DNA from: Chamaea fasciata
Taxonomy: Eukaryota; Chordata; Aves; Passeriformes; Sylviidae
Direction: 5' to 3'
Assembly (NCBI GenBank): GCA_029207755.1
Contig: JARCOQ010000006.1
Coordinates: 9,952,513-10,016,512 of the forward strand
DNA length: 64,000 bases
How positions within the stretch are numbered: position 1 is the first letter of the stretch; each line of letters begins with the position of its first letter. Both the position numbers and the translations under genes were made by a program. The notes under the pieces were generated by a model. That model made no database searches. It was not told the origin of the DNA and saw only the letters and a list, made by a program, of their open reading frames with translations. Positions 1-13,219 of this stretch are shown in pieces.

Positions 1-948
1 AGTGTGGCAATGTTGCCTCAAGAATGAAATTTCCTCCAAGCATCTGTTTCAGCTGATTGAATATTCTCTTACTGTAGAAGACAAGTCCATTGTCTGATGA
101 ATGCACGTGATGTAATTTTTGAACAACATGTCAAGGACTCCTACAGCTTGTGTATGCAAATTCTTTACATCTATGAAAGAGCCATCATCTTTGCATCTTG
201 ATGGATCACTTTCAAGGGATGAGGCAGATAATTAATTTATTATATATATATTTGGTTGAAAACATAAAAGGGCTGTTTAACAGAGAGAACAATTAAGAAG
301 ATGTGAAAAGTTTGCAGAATTAGAAGCACTGGCAATGCAAAGTGGGTTTCCTCACAAAGAGCTTTTGTCAGGGACACATTAATATTCTAGGTAAGTCCAG
401 ACACTTCTAGGTTTTTTGTTGTGGCTTTTTATTCACGGTTTACTTTAGGTTGTCTTTTTTTTTTTTTTTTTTGGTTGTCTGAGGTTTTACAGTAGCTGCT
501 CTGAGATGTACAAATTACAGAGCTAAACACAAAATTAAGTGGAAATGGGAAATTAGTTTACTGTGCAGTACAGTCCGGCTGAAGGATGGCTGCAGTTCAC
601 TTTCAGCTTGCTTCGAAAACAATGCTGCTGCAAAAGTAATCTTTGCAAGCTGACTCTCCTTTTCACTCTTCCAGAAAAGAAAAAAAGAAAACCAAACATT
701 AAAAGGCTTGTTCTTAACTTGAATTGACTCGACATCATTACTTTGAGATAAAACCCAGGCTAAGACAAGGCAGTTTGGCACTTTAGCCCAGGTTGCCACT
801 GTAAATTAGAGCCTTCCTGAGGAGACAGCCCCAGGCTGGTGTAAATCAGGAGCAGCCAGCCCAGGGGCTGGGACAGCGCCTCTGATCCACACAAACTTAC
901 CAGCTCAGTGAATAGCAGAGCACAGGAGGTTGCTGTGGCTACAGAGGG
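1..948. other. unique non-coding DNA with a poly-T run
   Basis: No exon, RNA gene or recognisable transposon is visible here. A poly-T run lies at about 455-472. The ten bases GGACAGCGCC at 871-880 match the right half of the REST/NRSF motif, but no left half is present at the standard spacing. Open frames in this stretch have no recognisable domains. Confidence 0.5.
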
Positions 949-1110
949 AAAAAATACAAAACAAAAACCAAAACAAAACAAAAAAAACCAAACAAAAAAC
1001 CCCCCAAAAACCAAAAAACCCCACAACAAACAAACACACAAACAAAAAACCCCAAACAAACAAACAAACAAAAACAACAACAACAACAACAAAACCCCAA
1101 ACACCCCAAC
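949..1110. repeat. A/C-rich low-complexity tract with (CAA)n
   Basis: About 160 bases are made almost only of A and C. Short blocks of AAAAC, AAAC and CCCC precede a (CAA)n run at about 1069-1091. The tract creates long artificial Lys/Asn/Thr/Pro frames on the plus strand and Cys/Phe/Leu/Gly frames on the minus strand. Neither resembles a protein family. Confidence 0.85.
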
Positions 1111-1908
1111 TTTTCCAGGAGTTTTCCCACAAATCAACAATGTCCAGTACTGGTGGATTTAGCAAACCTGCTTCAAGCTGGCATTTAAATGTGACTGACT
1201 GGGCAGGGTACACCACATCAAACAGCCCCACCAGGCTCAGATTATTTTGGTTGCAGCCTGTTTGCTTGCACACCCAGTCCTTTAGTGCCAGAAACTTTGG
1301 GTACTATGGTCCCAAAATGGCCAGAGACAAAGCAGCTCCGTCCTGGCTGAGCAATCCCAGGACCAAGGCACTGCTCAGTGCTACAGAAAATGTCCTGTGT
1401 TAATGCAAACCTGCTGCCTGCCCTGCCTTCAGTGAGCCTTTTCACAATTCTGTCTCTCAAGGCGGTTTGATAAACCTTCAGATCCATCCTGCATGAGCTG
1501 ACACAGAGATATTAAAGAATACTCTGGCTGCAGTAAAAGCACCTAATAACAGTTCCTTGGGGCTCTCCAAAACCGTGTTTATTTGATTTTTTTCTTCAAA
1601 CCACCACAAGTATCAGCATTCCAACATCAACCTCATGTATTGTGGAGTAATGCAAAGATTCCCTTTCGAGAGTTAAGTATTGTGGGCAGCTTATGGATTG
1701 TTTTTTTATTAAAACAACAGGGATTTTTCTTCATATGATGATTCATTCCATTTTCTTTCTGCTTTCATAGAAGAGAAAGTGGCAGAAACAATTCCAGGCA
1801 AGTTGCTTGGAGGACTCAAGACAGGTTGTGGTTGTCGTGGAAAGTGCAAAGGGCTCTTTAGCCACATGGTGAATAATCCTGAATGCAATTGGAATAATAG
1901 CAACAGAC
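1111..1908. other. unique non-coding DNA, nothing recognised
   Basis: I see no gene, RNA or repeat in this stretch. Confidence 0.4.
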
Positions 1909-1990
1909 TGGTTTGGGTTGGAAGGGACCTTAAAGAACATCTTATTCCAAACCCCTGACATGGGCAGGGACACCTCCCCCTAGACCAGCT
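1909..1990 (-). mobile_element. CR1 LINE fragment, 3' end
   Basis: The plus strand reads GGTTTGGGTTGGAAGGGACC, the reverse complement of the CR1 3' tail, followed by the CR1 block 'ATGGGCAGGGACACCTCC' and 'TAGACCAG'. The element therefore lies on the minus strand. Only about 80 bp of the 3' UTR remains. Heavy 5' truncation is normal for CR1, which copies by target-primed reverse transcription. Confidence 0.9.
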
Positions 1991-4900
1991 TATTTGCTGA
2001 ATGTCTTTTTCCTCTATTTGATGCTTAAACCAACATTTTTCAGGTGATTGCTTGACAAGCTTACCACTGGTAACAACAGTGAGAGCAGCACAAACTCCTC
2101 CACCAGAAACTTCATGCCTGGTCACAGATGTTTATCCAAATCCATTGCCTCCACCTCAAATCCCCGCTGACCAAGGATGAAAAGGATGTTCATGTCCTCG
2201 CTGCCAAATTGTCTCTTCTAGAAATATGTGCTGCCTCTCACTAGTGCTGCTTTGGGAGGTTACAACCAAGCTCCTGGTAAATGTAACCGGGAAAATCAGG
2301 GAATGGCAGCAGATTGTTCCCACCAGGGGTAGTTTATCACCAGATTTGACAAGGAGAGAGCTGGCAGGGAGTGTGTATCCACAGGGGAGGTGAGGTAATG
2401 CAAGCAGAAGCATTAAGTTTCCGTGGGGGTCACGTTTTCATAGCTGATGGCACAAAATGCAATTAGAGAGGGAGAAAAATTAGATTTAGTGACTTCCCAT
2501 CTATAAACACAGGCGCTCGAGCTGCATTTTAAAGCAGTGCACAGAGAGATGCAAAGGACTGGGTGGCTGCTTAATTTGAGAGACCAGCTCCTCAAGTCTT
2601 AGGCCAAGATAAGGAATCAAGGGCAGTTATCTCAATGTGGAGGAGATTGAAGATTAGAGATCTCTTTTAAAATATTCATAGAGTGCTTGAAGCATTCCAT
2701 GGATATCAATAGATATCAGCAGTCCTAGGATAAGATTTCATTCTGAACAACAGACTCTGAAGATTTTATACTCTTATTGAGGACCAGGAAGGGAGGATGG
2801 CTCTTTCTTTGTAGGTGAGAAATTTCTGTCTGAAACGGATGTTTTTCCTGCAAAGTTATTACAACATGCACTTCATGAAACACTCAAGGACCCACCCAAA
2901 CTTTTTAATGTCCAGCACCTATGTGGCAACTGACTTTATTCTTCGGTTTTAAAAGGAAATATATTGTTTAGATTTTATCTTGCTCTATGACTTTGAGGAG
3001 CTGGGGTCTCCAAGTTGGTAATCTGCAGAACTCTTCTGTAACCTCTGTTTGAATTTCTGGGAGGTGCAGCAAGGATTCTTTCTGACAATGATGAGAAAAA
3101 GGTTTGTTTTTGTCTAAAATCATGTTCAAGAAAAGAGTAATTTGTTTATAATGACACAACACCTATTTTTAGATGGCTCCACTTGCCCTCATCATGTTTA
3201 AATAAATGCAAACATTAAAACATGAATGTACAACACCATTAATGTTTCTTTGTTCTTTAATGGAAAGAGGAAGAATCTGCCAATCCTTTGTCAATCCTCT
3301 GGTTGGCTTCCACTGAGAAATGAGATGACATAAGGTATTTCTAACAGGGTTTAAGTCATGTCTCAGATGATAATTGTGAGCTTGTGTAACCTGAAAGGGG
3401 AGGGAAAATAATTGCTTTAACCTCGAGTAGAAACCATTTCATTGGGGATTTCTAATGGAACTTTTACCACATGAAGTTAGATGTTTGATTCCAGTTCACT
3501 GTCTGTAGGAAGACTAAAATGAAGAACAGTTTTACAAGGCTATTCATCTCACCTCGAGATAGATAACCAAAGCAGGAGCCTGGATCCTACCTGCTTCCAG
3601 TGAAAGAGTTACTTAATGAAGTATGACTTAATTAGTTGGTATTTGACATCTAGCTGTGGGATAAATCCCACCAAAGTGAACATTTTGAAAAGCCAGGCTG
3701 AAATCACATCACAAAGAACATTCACATAGACAGGAAGACATGTATAAATCAGACCACTTTTCCTCCTTCGCAGACATCATCACTCACAAATCATCTTTAA
3801 TGTGTGTTATAAAAATAATGATTGGCCTAATTATAACTTATTTTTTTTCCCACAGTACTTCAGACACCTAATTTGTGTAAACATGCTCAGAAGATCCCAG
3901 AAAGTGCCTGTTTGCATCTGAAGGAGCCTGGAGATCTTTGAAAATCTGCTGCTGAGGGGATTTGAAAACACTGCCCTGTTTTCAGTCTTTTTTAATATGA
4001 ACTTTCCCGCTGTTATGTTCATTCCTTACAATAATGAAATGCAGCGTGGTAGAACGAGGGAGAGATTCTCTCCAAATACGTCTGGAAGCTGCACAGCAGC
4101 ACTTACAAATTGCTTTTTGACTGGAATGATTCAACTACAGAGGCTTGTTAACTGCAGTCATAGATGTACATAGCTGGTTTGTTAAAGACTGGCTTTGCCA
4201 AACAAATCAACATCTTGTAGTGTCGCAAGGAAGCTGAAGCTTGGACTCCTTATGCAACAAGAAGAGGCTGCTGGTAAATCCCATAGCATTGCTTTTGTCT
4301 TTAAATAAACTATGGTGTGAATTCAACATAAAAGCAGACACGGAGTATGTTGTCTGATAATTTGGCTTGGGTTCTAATCAACAGTGTTTACTCAAGTGAA
4401 ACGTGGTGATAAATACTCTGAATCAGAAGCATGTTGTGATGCGCTGCAAAATCCTCAGTGTTAAATTGGCTTTTTCCCCTCCTGACTGAAACATTGTTTG
4501 AACCGAGACAACAGAAAATAATTTCTTCAAGGAACCCTGTAAATCAAACTCTGGATGTATCAAAGGCTGTTCAATGAGCCTGAAGCTTCTATAACTTGTA
4601 GAAAGAGAATTATTTAAAGAAGATTCAAATTGAAAGCCCTGGGTTTGATTTTGGCTTTTTTTTTTTTTTTTAATTATGTCTCAAATAAACTCTCATCCTT
4701 ACTATTTTCTTTATAATTTTTCCTGACTTCATTTATGCAAGTGAGAATTTGGAATGCCAGCATGGAGTCATGGAGAAGTGGGAAGGAAGGAACCCTTTGC
4801 ATAAGACTTGTTTAGATTTTTTTTTTTTTGATAGCTGCCATGAATATTTAGAAGACTCATTTCAGCACTGCTGCATTTCATTGTTTGGGCCTCTGGGTAA

Positions 4901-5198
4901 ACCAACCTTCCTTCCTTCCCACTATCCTTTCCTCCTGCTTTCTTCCTCCCCATTCACTCCCTTTAAATCCTGCAAGTGCATCATAAGCAACAAACGCTTT
5001 TCGCAGCAAAGCAGCAGAAACAGAAATCCTGCAGGACACTTCCCCTAGCAGGCACAGCCTCCCCAGTCAACCAAGGATTCCAAGGAAAGATGAGCCCAGA
5101 TGAATTTCTTCAGGAGGCCAATGTGTTTTTAGCCCCCTGAAGGTTCATCACACTCTGAGGGTTGCCAGCAACCTCCCAGAAATGGCTTAAAAATAATT
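1991..5198. other. unique non-coding DNA
   Basis: No gene or dispersed repeat is recognised. A poly-T run lies at about 4656-4671 and a pyrimidine-rich stretch of CCTT-like units at about 4905-4960. Small open frames have no domain signature. Confidence 0.45.
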
Positions 5199-5584
5199 TG
5201 TGAGACGGCTTGATCGGAGGTGTTTTGAAAAAGCGAAATGGTTTTAATTAAAGAGAAAATAACAAACTATACAAAACAAAAGAATAAAAACCATGTACAG
5301 TGCAGGGAGGTCCCTTGCACCTGATAAAACGCCCCAAGAATCCCTGTGTTCTCTCTTAAATATTCAACGATCTAGGAGGGGTTTTGGAATGCTGCCCAAT
5401 AGAAAATAGTACAGTTCTTGAGGAACAGCTCCGGAATCCAACTGGTGCCTTTGTCCTGGCACCAGGCCAATTATGGTGAGAGGAGCATCAAAGTTTCTCT
5501 TCTTCCTTAAAAGTTCAGGGGCGAGGCTTAAACTCTTTTCCTAATATGGGAACACCTGCTGGGGTGTGGGGGTTCACTGCAACA
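5199..5584 (-). mobile_element. candidate solo LTR (unclassified), minus strand
   Basis: Read on the minus strand, this block has LTR-like order. A TG start is at 5584, an ATTGG box (inverted CCAAT) lies near 5400, a TATTTAAG TATA-like box near 5359, an AATTAAA polyadenylation-like signal near 5250, and a ...CTCACA end is at 5199. The terminal inverted repeat is poor and I see no target-site duplication. I do not recognise the family. It could instead be unrelated unique sequence. Confidence 0.35.
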
Positions 5585-7988
5585 TCACCCCCGGTGAAAG
5601 CGCCCAGGGAGGTGCTGGGGCCGCTGTTGTGCTCTGCTCTGTGAGCAGCAAACCACAAATTCAGGAGTGCTCTGTTCTTCCTGTGACATTTATGACCAGA
5701 TTTTTGCAGCTTAGTTCACTGCCTCATGCCCAATGTCCCAATGAAAATTTAAGTCTTTGAAGTCATTTTCCTTGATGATTTTCAGTCCAGTCCATATGTC
5801 AGAGATCCCTAGAGGCCCCAAGCCTGCCCAAAGGAGGCATCAGGATGAAGACAAAACGTTGACAAGGGGAATTTGGGCTTGTTTCCTGAATGGTCGTTGC
5901 AGTCTTTGGAAAACCTTGTTTTGAATCTCAATTCCCCGTCCTACAGATGGGGAATTATCTTTTCCTCTACTTTTTGTATCCCCTGTTTGCTTAAACTCCT
6001 TAAGGATGGTCTTTGGTGAAGCACAGTGGGACCTTGATCCTGGTAAAGTTCATCAATTCTTCAATAATTCAGATAGTGCAGAATCACCTCCATTCCCACA
6101 AATGAGTATTGTGCATATAGTGTATTGATTTTTTTCCCACTTAGTGAGCTTCCCCTTTCTTTTCTCCTTTTTCCTCTGATCTTTTTCATAAAGGAGATAC
6201 AGATTTATGAGGTCAGAGGCCTAACAGAGAAAGAGCAATTTAACTGTGCAACAGTAAAAAAAGAAATTGAGCAAAAAACTATCAATCTGCAAAGGAAGGA
6301 AAATCAAAAGATAAATAAGAAGCTGAAGAAAGACCACATTTGAAGGAAAATTCCCCTTTAAAGGAGATGAAAGGCAAATGATCTCTAACATCAAAAAACA
6401 CTACCCAAACAGAAGTCCAACATGATTTTTGTTCTAAAGTAGTAAAGGGGAAAAACAATTAGACTTAACATGAAAGATGGAGAGAGAGCTGGAGGGAATT
6501 TTAACTCAACAGAAAACAGTACTAGGAAACAGAAATGTGAAGCAAGTGGGAACTAACAGGAAAGGAAGAGCATTTGCAGGCTCAGAAGACCACACAGCAG
6601 AATATTATTTTCAAGAGACATCTCTAGTTCCTTGAAGCTTGATGGAAATACCTGGTATGGAAGTTTCAGCTGTTTTTTAACATATCTATTCTGTGATTTT
6701 ATGTGGCAGCTGTCTTTCCCATCAATGTTTTGTCCTCATTTCTCCCCTCCATTCATTACCAAAATGACGAAACCTCCTGGTCCATTCCTGACCGAGGAAA
6801 TGCAGACAGCAACATCTGTGCAGGAAATGCATTTTCACAGCAGGACTCATTTTAGTAGTGACCCCACATGAGTAGCTGCTTGACAATAGACTAAAATCCA
6901 TTTAAAAATGCCAGCTTGAAAGAGCAGCTGAAGGAAAGCTGGGCACACTCTCCTGAAATATGGACCATAGGTAGTTGGGTAGGTTTTCTTCTTTGAGTTT
7001 GAAATGAGGAATCCTACTCAGTGACCTTCCCAACTAAACCTGTGCATGGCAGAATGCATAGAAACCTAGATGTAAAATAAATGCATTGCAGCCACCCTCC
7101 CCACACAGAAAAATATAAAAATTTGCTGTAGGTATAACTCAAAGCAATTTTCTATCTCTGCTATCATTCACAGTAGGAGTAAATGTCCCAGCAGTGAGTA
7201 AATCATAATCCTTACCTTTCTGTGGAAAAAAACCCAAAAAAACCCAAAAAACCAAAAACCAAAAAGCCTCAAATTTTCTTTTGTAAAATGTTTGCTAGAG
7301 ACCTTGATTTATTATCATTTAGACATGGAAAGTGAGGACCTGCCTGTAGCCTGTGAAGCACAGAAAATGAATGTTAAAGAATGCATGATGGGTCCCAGTC
7401 AGGATAAAATATTAATAATGTGAGAAGGGCTGTGTGGATATTGCAAGCCTGCTGCCATCTAATTAGAGCACATTGTTTCCTAGCAGAGTTATAATACAAA
7501 TGTTTCTCTTGAATATTCCCAAACTCTCTGCTTCCCAGCCCAAAAGTGCTTGTGAAAACTCAAACTCACCATATATTGTTGTTTTGACTTTTTTTAAACT
7601 TTTTTAACTTTTTTTTTCTTTTTTTCTTTTTTTTTTTTTTTTTTGTTCCATGGTGGAGGTGAGCCCTCATGGGAATTCAAAATACAACTTTCAGAGTTCC
7701 TTTTTTTTTTGTCTCTGCTGCATAAGTGATTGAAAATAAGTGTTGAAAATGGTGTGTTGTTTAGAATTGGTGTCTAATCACCCTACTTATAAAAAGCAGA
7801 ACCTCTGGACATGTTAAGACAGGTTTCCAAGCAAATGTGTCAGAGGTCCTGGGTTTTCCAGGATGCTCTAAATGTTCGGAATTTGGGCAGATGTCTTGTC
7901 AAGTTCCAAACCATTTCTAGTTTCACTTGGCTCACACAAACTCTCCTCTCCTGATTATTTATTAGCATATTATAACAATTTTAGATCT
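5585..7988. other. unique non-coding DNA with A/C- and T-rich tracts
   Basis: Simple tracts occur at 7226-7268 (AAACCC/AAACC units) and about 7588-7643 (nearly pure T). No gene or dispersed repeat is recognised in the rest. Confidence 0.45.
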
Positions 7989-8166
7989 TTCAGGAAGAAA
8001 TCCTTCCCTGTGAGGGTGGTGAGGCCCTGGTATACAGTGCCCAGAGAAGCTGTGGCTGCCCCTGGATCTCTGGCAGTGTCCAAGGCCAGGTTGGAAAGGG
8101 CTTGGAGCAACCAGGGATAGTGGGAGGTGTCCCTGCCCATGGCAGGGGTGGAACTGGATGAGCTGT
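7989..8166 (+). mobile_element. CR1 LINE fragment, 3' region
   Basis: The plus strand carries the diagnostic CR1 3' UTR series: 'CTTCCCTGTGAGGGTGGTGA', then 'CCCAGAGAAGCTGTGGCTGC', 'GTCCAAGGCCAGGTTGGA' and 'GTCCCTGCCCATGGCAGG'. The copy is sense. It stops before the terminal ATTCTATG motif, so both ends are truncated or decayed. It does not encode protein. Confidence 0.93.
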
Positions 8167-11100
8167 CACCTGACGATGCCCGTTTCTCTGAATAGTTGCA
8201 TACAGGTGAGAAGATTTTTTGTAAACCTCTCAGACAAAAAGTTGTGTAGGATTTGTGGCTGTTCTTCGCGGGGTAAAGAACTGAAAGCTGTAAACCAGCC
8301 CCAGGGTATGAGACTGTGTCTAAAAAGAGTTCATGAAAATAAAAGGGTCTGACCTGTTGAAGTCAAAGCTCGCACTTGTAATATTGACAACAATTAGTGT
8401 TTAAAAGCCATGAGCCCGGTTCAAAGATACAGCAAAGTTGGCTGATAAATCATCTCTTAAAACTGGACATTTGCTTTCTTGCCCTGCAGTTGCATTTGGG
8501 ACATATTCGCAAGTTCTCCTTCTCAGAAATTTTTCTCATTTCCTTAATGCCACATTTACCATGCCTTGGTTTCAACTGCTGGCATCAAGTGTCAACACCT
8601 CAGCAGTGCGATCCTACACAAGGCACTGTGGGACCCAGGATGAGACATGCCTTATCACTGTAAAATCATAATTACAGCAACCAAAGGTTCCTGCACATCT
8701 GTCAGTGCAGAGCTTGCACCAGAATTTTTTTCAGAACGTCATTTTCCTGTCGTCACCTCACCTGAGTATTTCACACAGGATTGCCTTCTCCTTCACAAGG
8801 TATGGCAGGGAATGTTTCAGGCCTTGCCAGATGGCCACTGCTTCAGGACCTGTAATTAGGTGATAGTTGCTCAGTTAATTCCATGTTTCTGTTCTGTGTT
8901 TCCAACCACCCCTGTCAGAGAATCACTTTCTCCCTCTTTGATAGGAATGTTAATTTAAAATAAGGAACTAGACTCCAGCTTCACTGCAAAGTCTGAGTGT
9001 ATGTAATAATAAATCATAAGCATATTTTGGTGTGCATCTTCCATCTAAGGATGCAAAGGATTTCACAAGAAATCTTGTGTTTGAAGCCACGCTCATGAAA
9101 GCGTTAACTTGAAAAAGGCAGCTTTAGAAAAGAAACTGCTGGGGATTTGCCTGTGATGAATGTAGGGCAAGATCAGCCACTGAGATTTCACAGCATTTCT
9201 CACGTGATCTATTAAATGTGGTTGTCATGTCCCATGTCATGTCCCATCTGACATGATCTCGTTTCTGACTGACTTTGTTGGTAATAGTCAAGACTTCTCA
9301 CATAACTGAAGACAGACTCAGCCCCTGGCACTGACTGCACCTTCCAGGAAAGCACCAGGCTTTGATTGAAGACCCAACATGAATCACAGTCTACTCTCAC
9401 CAGCACAGAACTCTGTCAGATGAATGAGCAACAATTTCCTGTTAACAAACTCAGATTATTAGGCTAAAGGTTTTTTTGGTAAGAAATAAAACAAAAGGCT
9501 GGCAGATGGTCAGCTGAGGTGTGTGGCACAAAGCACTCCAAACGCAGATCTTGCCCAAAGCGTCCCAAAACTTTTTGCACTTACAGGAAAACACCCAAAT
9601 ATCTGGAGCTCAGTTTTGGTTTCTCATGGTCAGAGACTCTGATTCCTGTGGTGGCAATTAACAGCCCAGCTCACTCGTTATCCTTGCTATCCATGGGAAC
9701 ACTTTATAGCAAAAAGTGTGGCTTTGCTCATTAGCATCCCAGTCATAAGAGTCATCCTGCTCATTGTCATCCTAATAAGGGTATTTGAACAGGTGTATTC
9801 TGCAGAGGGACATGACCAATCTTCATCCCTCTTAGATACAAAATTCATTAGACATTTCTTTTTCTTTCAGTACTCCATTTATCTTTTGTCATGGACCAGC
9901 AGTTTTTAATTCTTGGTTTCCTACAGTTCTTTATCTTCTCTCAGGCTAGAGTGGAGTACATGCCTGTCTGATCCAGCAGAAGCTGCTCTCTCTAGTGAAC
10001 TGAAAAAAAATGTGGCTAAATCAGAATTCAGCTGAAAAATGGGACTTCCTATAGCTACTGCAACACTGAACTGATTTTTTGTACTGTTGGGTAGACCTAA
10101 GATTCTGTTTTGTTGTGGTGCTGCATTGTTTTGTATAAGATGAACCAGACAACTGTTTCTTTGCTACGTCTGCTCAGACATGCCTTACATCATCCTACAA
10201 GGTGCCAAATTAACTGTATGTATTCCACTAGGATTGCAAATTTTCAAAGAGATGAGCTGCTCCAGGTGATGACCAGTTTTTGGCAGAAATCCCTCTTTTT
10301 TCTTGACTCTAGGTGATGAAGTTCCTATTATTGGCACTTCAGCAAATGCCCACAGTCAAATAGTCTGACCAGGGGTTTTTGGGGAACCCCTTCTGCCTAC
10401 TTTAGGCTATTTTAGCCCAAATTTTATTGAGCTATTTATTTTAGCCCGAATTTATTTATCTGAAGTGTGATCCAGAAGGCAAAAAATCAGAGCCCAAGTT
10501 CCCATCTGTACAGACTATGGTAGGGATTGGGCAATCATTCAATCTGTAGGACTGAGTTACTGATGATGAAGCACATCCAAAGCAGTTTGAAGGACACAGC
10601 AGTGGGTGTAGAAACTAACCTGAAGTACCTAATCTCACTGCCCAGCCCTTCTTCCTTCCAAGATGCTGCTCCTCCCCAAAAAGCAGATTTCCAACAGATT
10701 TGGGAGTGAAGTTGCGTGCAGAAGGGAGGGTTGGAGGGAAGGAGTTTTAAGATTTGGCTTTCCATCTCATTACCCCCACACTGATTTGACTGGCAATAAA
10801 TCAAACCTGTGTCCCCAGTCAGATTTTTCTCTCCCCTGTTCAGCTGAGGAGGGGAGGGACACAGTGGCTTTGGTGGGCACCTGGCATCCAACCAGGGTCA
10901 ACCTGCCACAGACAAACAAAATACTGGGAAAAGAAATCTCAGGCTACAGACTCACTCGAGTCTTCTCCCTTCCCCACAGTCTCAGAAGAGTGTCCTTGAC
11001 TATCTTGCGTGCATTCACCCACTTAGCCCCAGGATTTTGTTTTTAAATTTCCTTTTTTAAATTTTGTGGTTTTACTTAGGTGTATGACAAACCACTGCCC

Positions 11101-12809
11101 CTGTGGAATTTGCCTCTTTCCAGTGTTACCAAGATAGAAGAAGTTACAGCTAAAGCACATAGTTTATGAAGGGGAGGTGGGGGGGAGAAGAAAAAAAGAA
11201 ACACAAACAAAACCGCTGAACTTGCTAAGCCATGTGGGAGAAGTGGGCTTTAATAAGGGCATAGGCTCCAGTCTGCCAATTCCCTGCCTGAATTTCTCTC
11301 AATGTCAGCAAAGCACATTTGTGTTGAATTTTTTCAATTGCCTCGAGTTCAGCCCAGGATTAGCTTTCCACTAATCTTCAAAATTGGGAATGACCTGAAC
11401 ATTTCCTGCAAGGTGAGCTCAGACACAAATACGGGAATCATTTGAATGTCATAAATTACCTCCACTCTCCTCTGTGCGCGTGTGGGTACATATAAGTAAA
11501 TAAACAAGTCCTTATGTTTTGTCCTTCTAAAGAGCCTGTGGAAGCTTTTTTCAGAGCTAGGCTGACAAATTGAGTGTTTAATTTCCTATAGAGGCAATCA
11601 AATTTTGCCTGCTTCTAAATCCCCCTCCTCCTTTTCAGCTTCCTCTCCCTCACTTCACATTGTCTCCAAGTGAAAAACACATTTCTGCCCTCTGCATTCG
11701 ATTATGTGTATGAGGAATTTTGAAGCAGCAGAACATAAAATATATGAACACTGAACAAAGAATTCAGTTAGGTTTTCCATGGCCTAAGGTAAACCAAGCA
11801 GTTTGTTTGCATATCACATCCAAGCTTTGACCTTGTATGAGCAAACTGCTTCCCAAAAGTGGGAATCTGTGAATGCACAAAAACCTCAATAAAAAGTTAT
11901 GACCCTTACCCTGACCCTGTCAGATCTTGTGCTACCAGGCCTTCCATGCCAGGACTCTGCAAAAAAATTATTATTGAATTAGAAATCAAACACATTCCTT
12001 TGCTAGACATTCCTAGTTCTAGAGGGGTTCCCAAAGTGGAAGGAATATATCTAACAAATCAAATAACCTGAGAGTCAGTCTGAAATTCCCCTGTGCATAT
12101 AAAATTATGCCTAATTTCTACTTCTGCCAAAAAGCATTTAATCATGTGCTTAACTCTGAGTCCCATCAAAGGCAATTACTGTGAGGAGGAGACCATTTGG
12201 TATTTCTGTATACAGCCCATCTACCGACTCAATATTGAGGTAAGTGCTTGCTCAACATTGTCAGGAGCACTCAAATATCAACAAATTCTGGATGCAAATA
12301 TATTTGATGGGCACAAATTTGGTTTTCTCAGTTACAAGCTAGTTATACAAAACAGTCCATGTGAACTCGTATTAAAATATGTTCAATATATTTTAAGGCC
12401 TTCATAGATAACTGCAATCATTTCTAAAACATCAACTTAGTCAAAGCAACCACTAAGTCAGCTGTGGGCAACAACCAAAAGGACTATGATGGAACAAGTG
12501 ACTTTGAAGCTAAATCTATCTATATTCACTTAAATAATATTGGTTTTCAACTGTTATAGCAAAATAACCTGTTCATCTCCACAAGTTCAATTACAAAGAA
12601 AATACTGCAACTGTTGTTTCTTACAGTGAAAAAAATTACAGACCACTGCTGGCCCAAAGAGAACTACAAGCAAATTAGGAGTGAATCATGATCTGGATTC
12701 ATCTTGGCTGCCTGTCGAGGTCAATGGCTTTCCAAGGAAAGTTTCTTACCTGGAGTTGCATATGCTTGATCCTACTGCCACACCCAGCACATTTACATGT
12801 TCACAGATG
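8167..12809. other. unique non-coding DNA
   Basis: No gene or dispersed repeat is recognised. There is a perfect 12-bp tandem duplication (GTCATGTCCCAT twice) at 9224-9247. A 7-bp stem hairpin at 10371-10391 has arms AGGGGTT and AACCCCT. Confidence 0.45.
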
Positions 12810-13219
12810 GGCTGGGGAAGAGTCTAGAGTAGAAGTCTGGTGAGAAGCAGCTGAGGGAGCTCTGGGGGGGCCTCAGCCTGGAGAAAAAGTGGCTGAAGGG
12901 AGATATATATTTCTACAGCTGCCTGACAGGAGAATGGAGCCAAGTGGTGGTCATGCTCTCCTCCCAGGGAACAAGGGACAGGGCAAGGGGAAACAGCCTC
13001 AAGTTGTGCCAGAAAAGATTTAGACTGGATATTGGGGAAAATTCCTTCACTCAAAGGGTTGTCCATCCCTGGCACAGGTTGTCCAAGGTAGTGTTGGTGT
13101 CCCCATCCCTGAAGGAATTTAAGAGCTGTGTGGATGTGGCACTTGGGGATGCAGGCTAGTGGTGGCCTTGGCAGTGCTGCGTTGGTCATAAAGGTATTTT
13201 TCAATATAAATGATTCTAT
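12810..13219 (+). mobile_element. CR1 LINE fragment, 3' region
   Basis: A sense CR1 copy of about 410 bp. It opens with the 'GGGGAAGAGTCTAGAGTAGA' block, continues through 'AGCTGAGGGAGCTCTGGGG', 'CTCAGCCTGGAGAAAAAGTG' and 'GAAAATTCCTTCACTCAAAG', and ends near TGATTCTAT. It differs in subfamily from the 8.0-kb copy. Internal divergence and indels suggest an older insertion. No intact frame remains. Confidence 0.88.

Noticed and set aside
930..1403. A 157-codon Lys/Asn/Thr-rich frame and its antisense Cys/Phe-rich frames
   Set aside because: Product of the A/C low-complexity tract.
11895..11920. Telomere-like CCCTTACCCTGACCCTG
   Set aside because: Fewer than three imperfect units; no interstitial telomere array.
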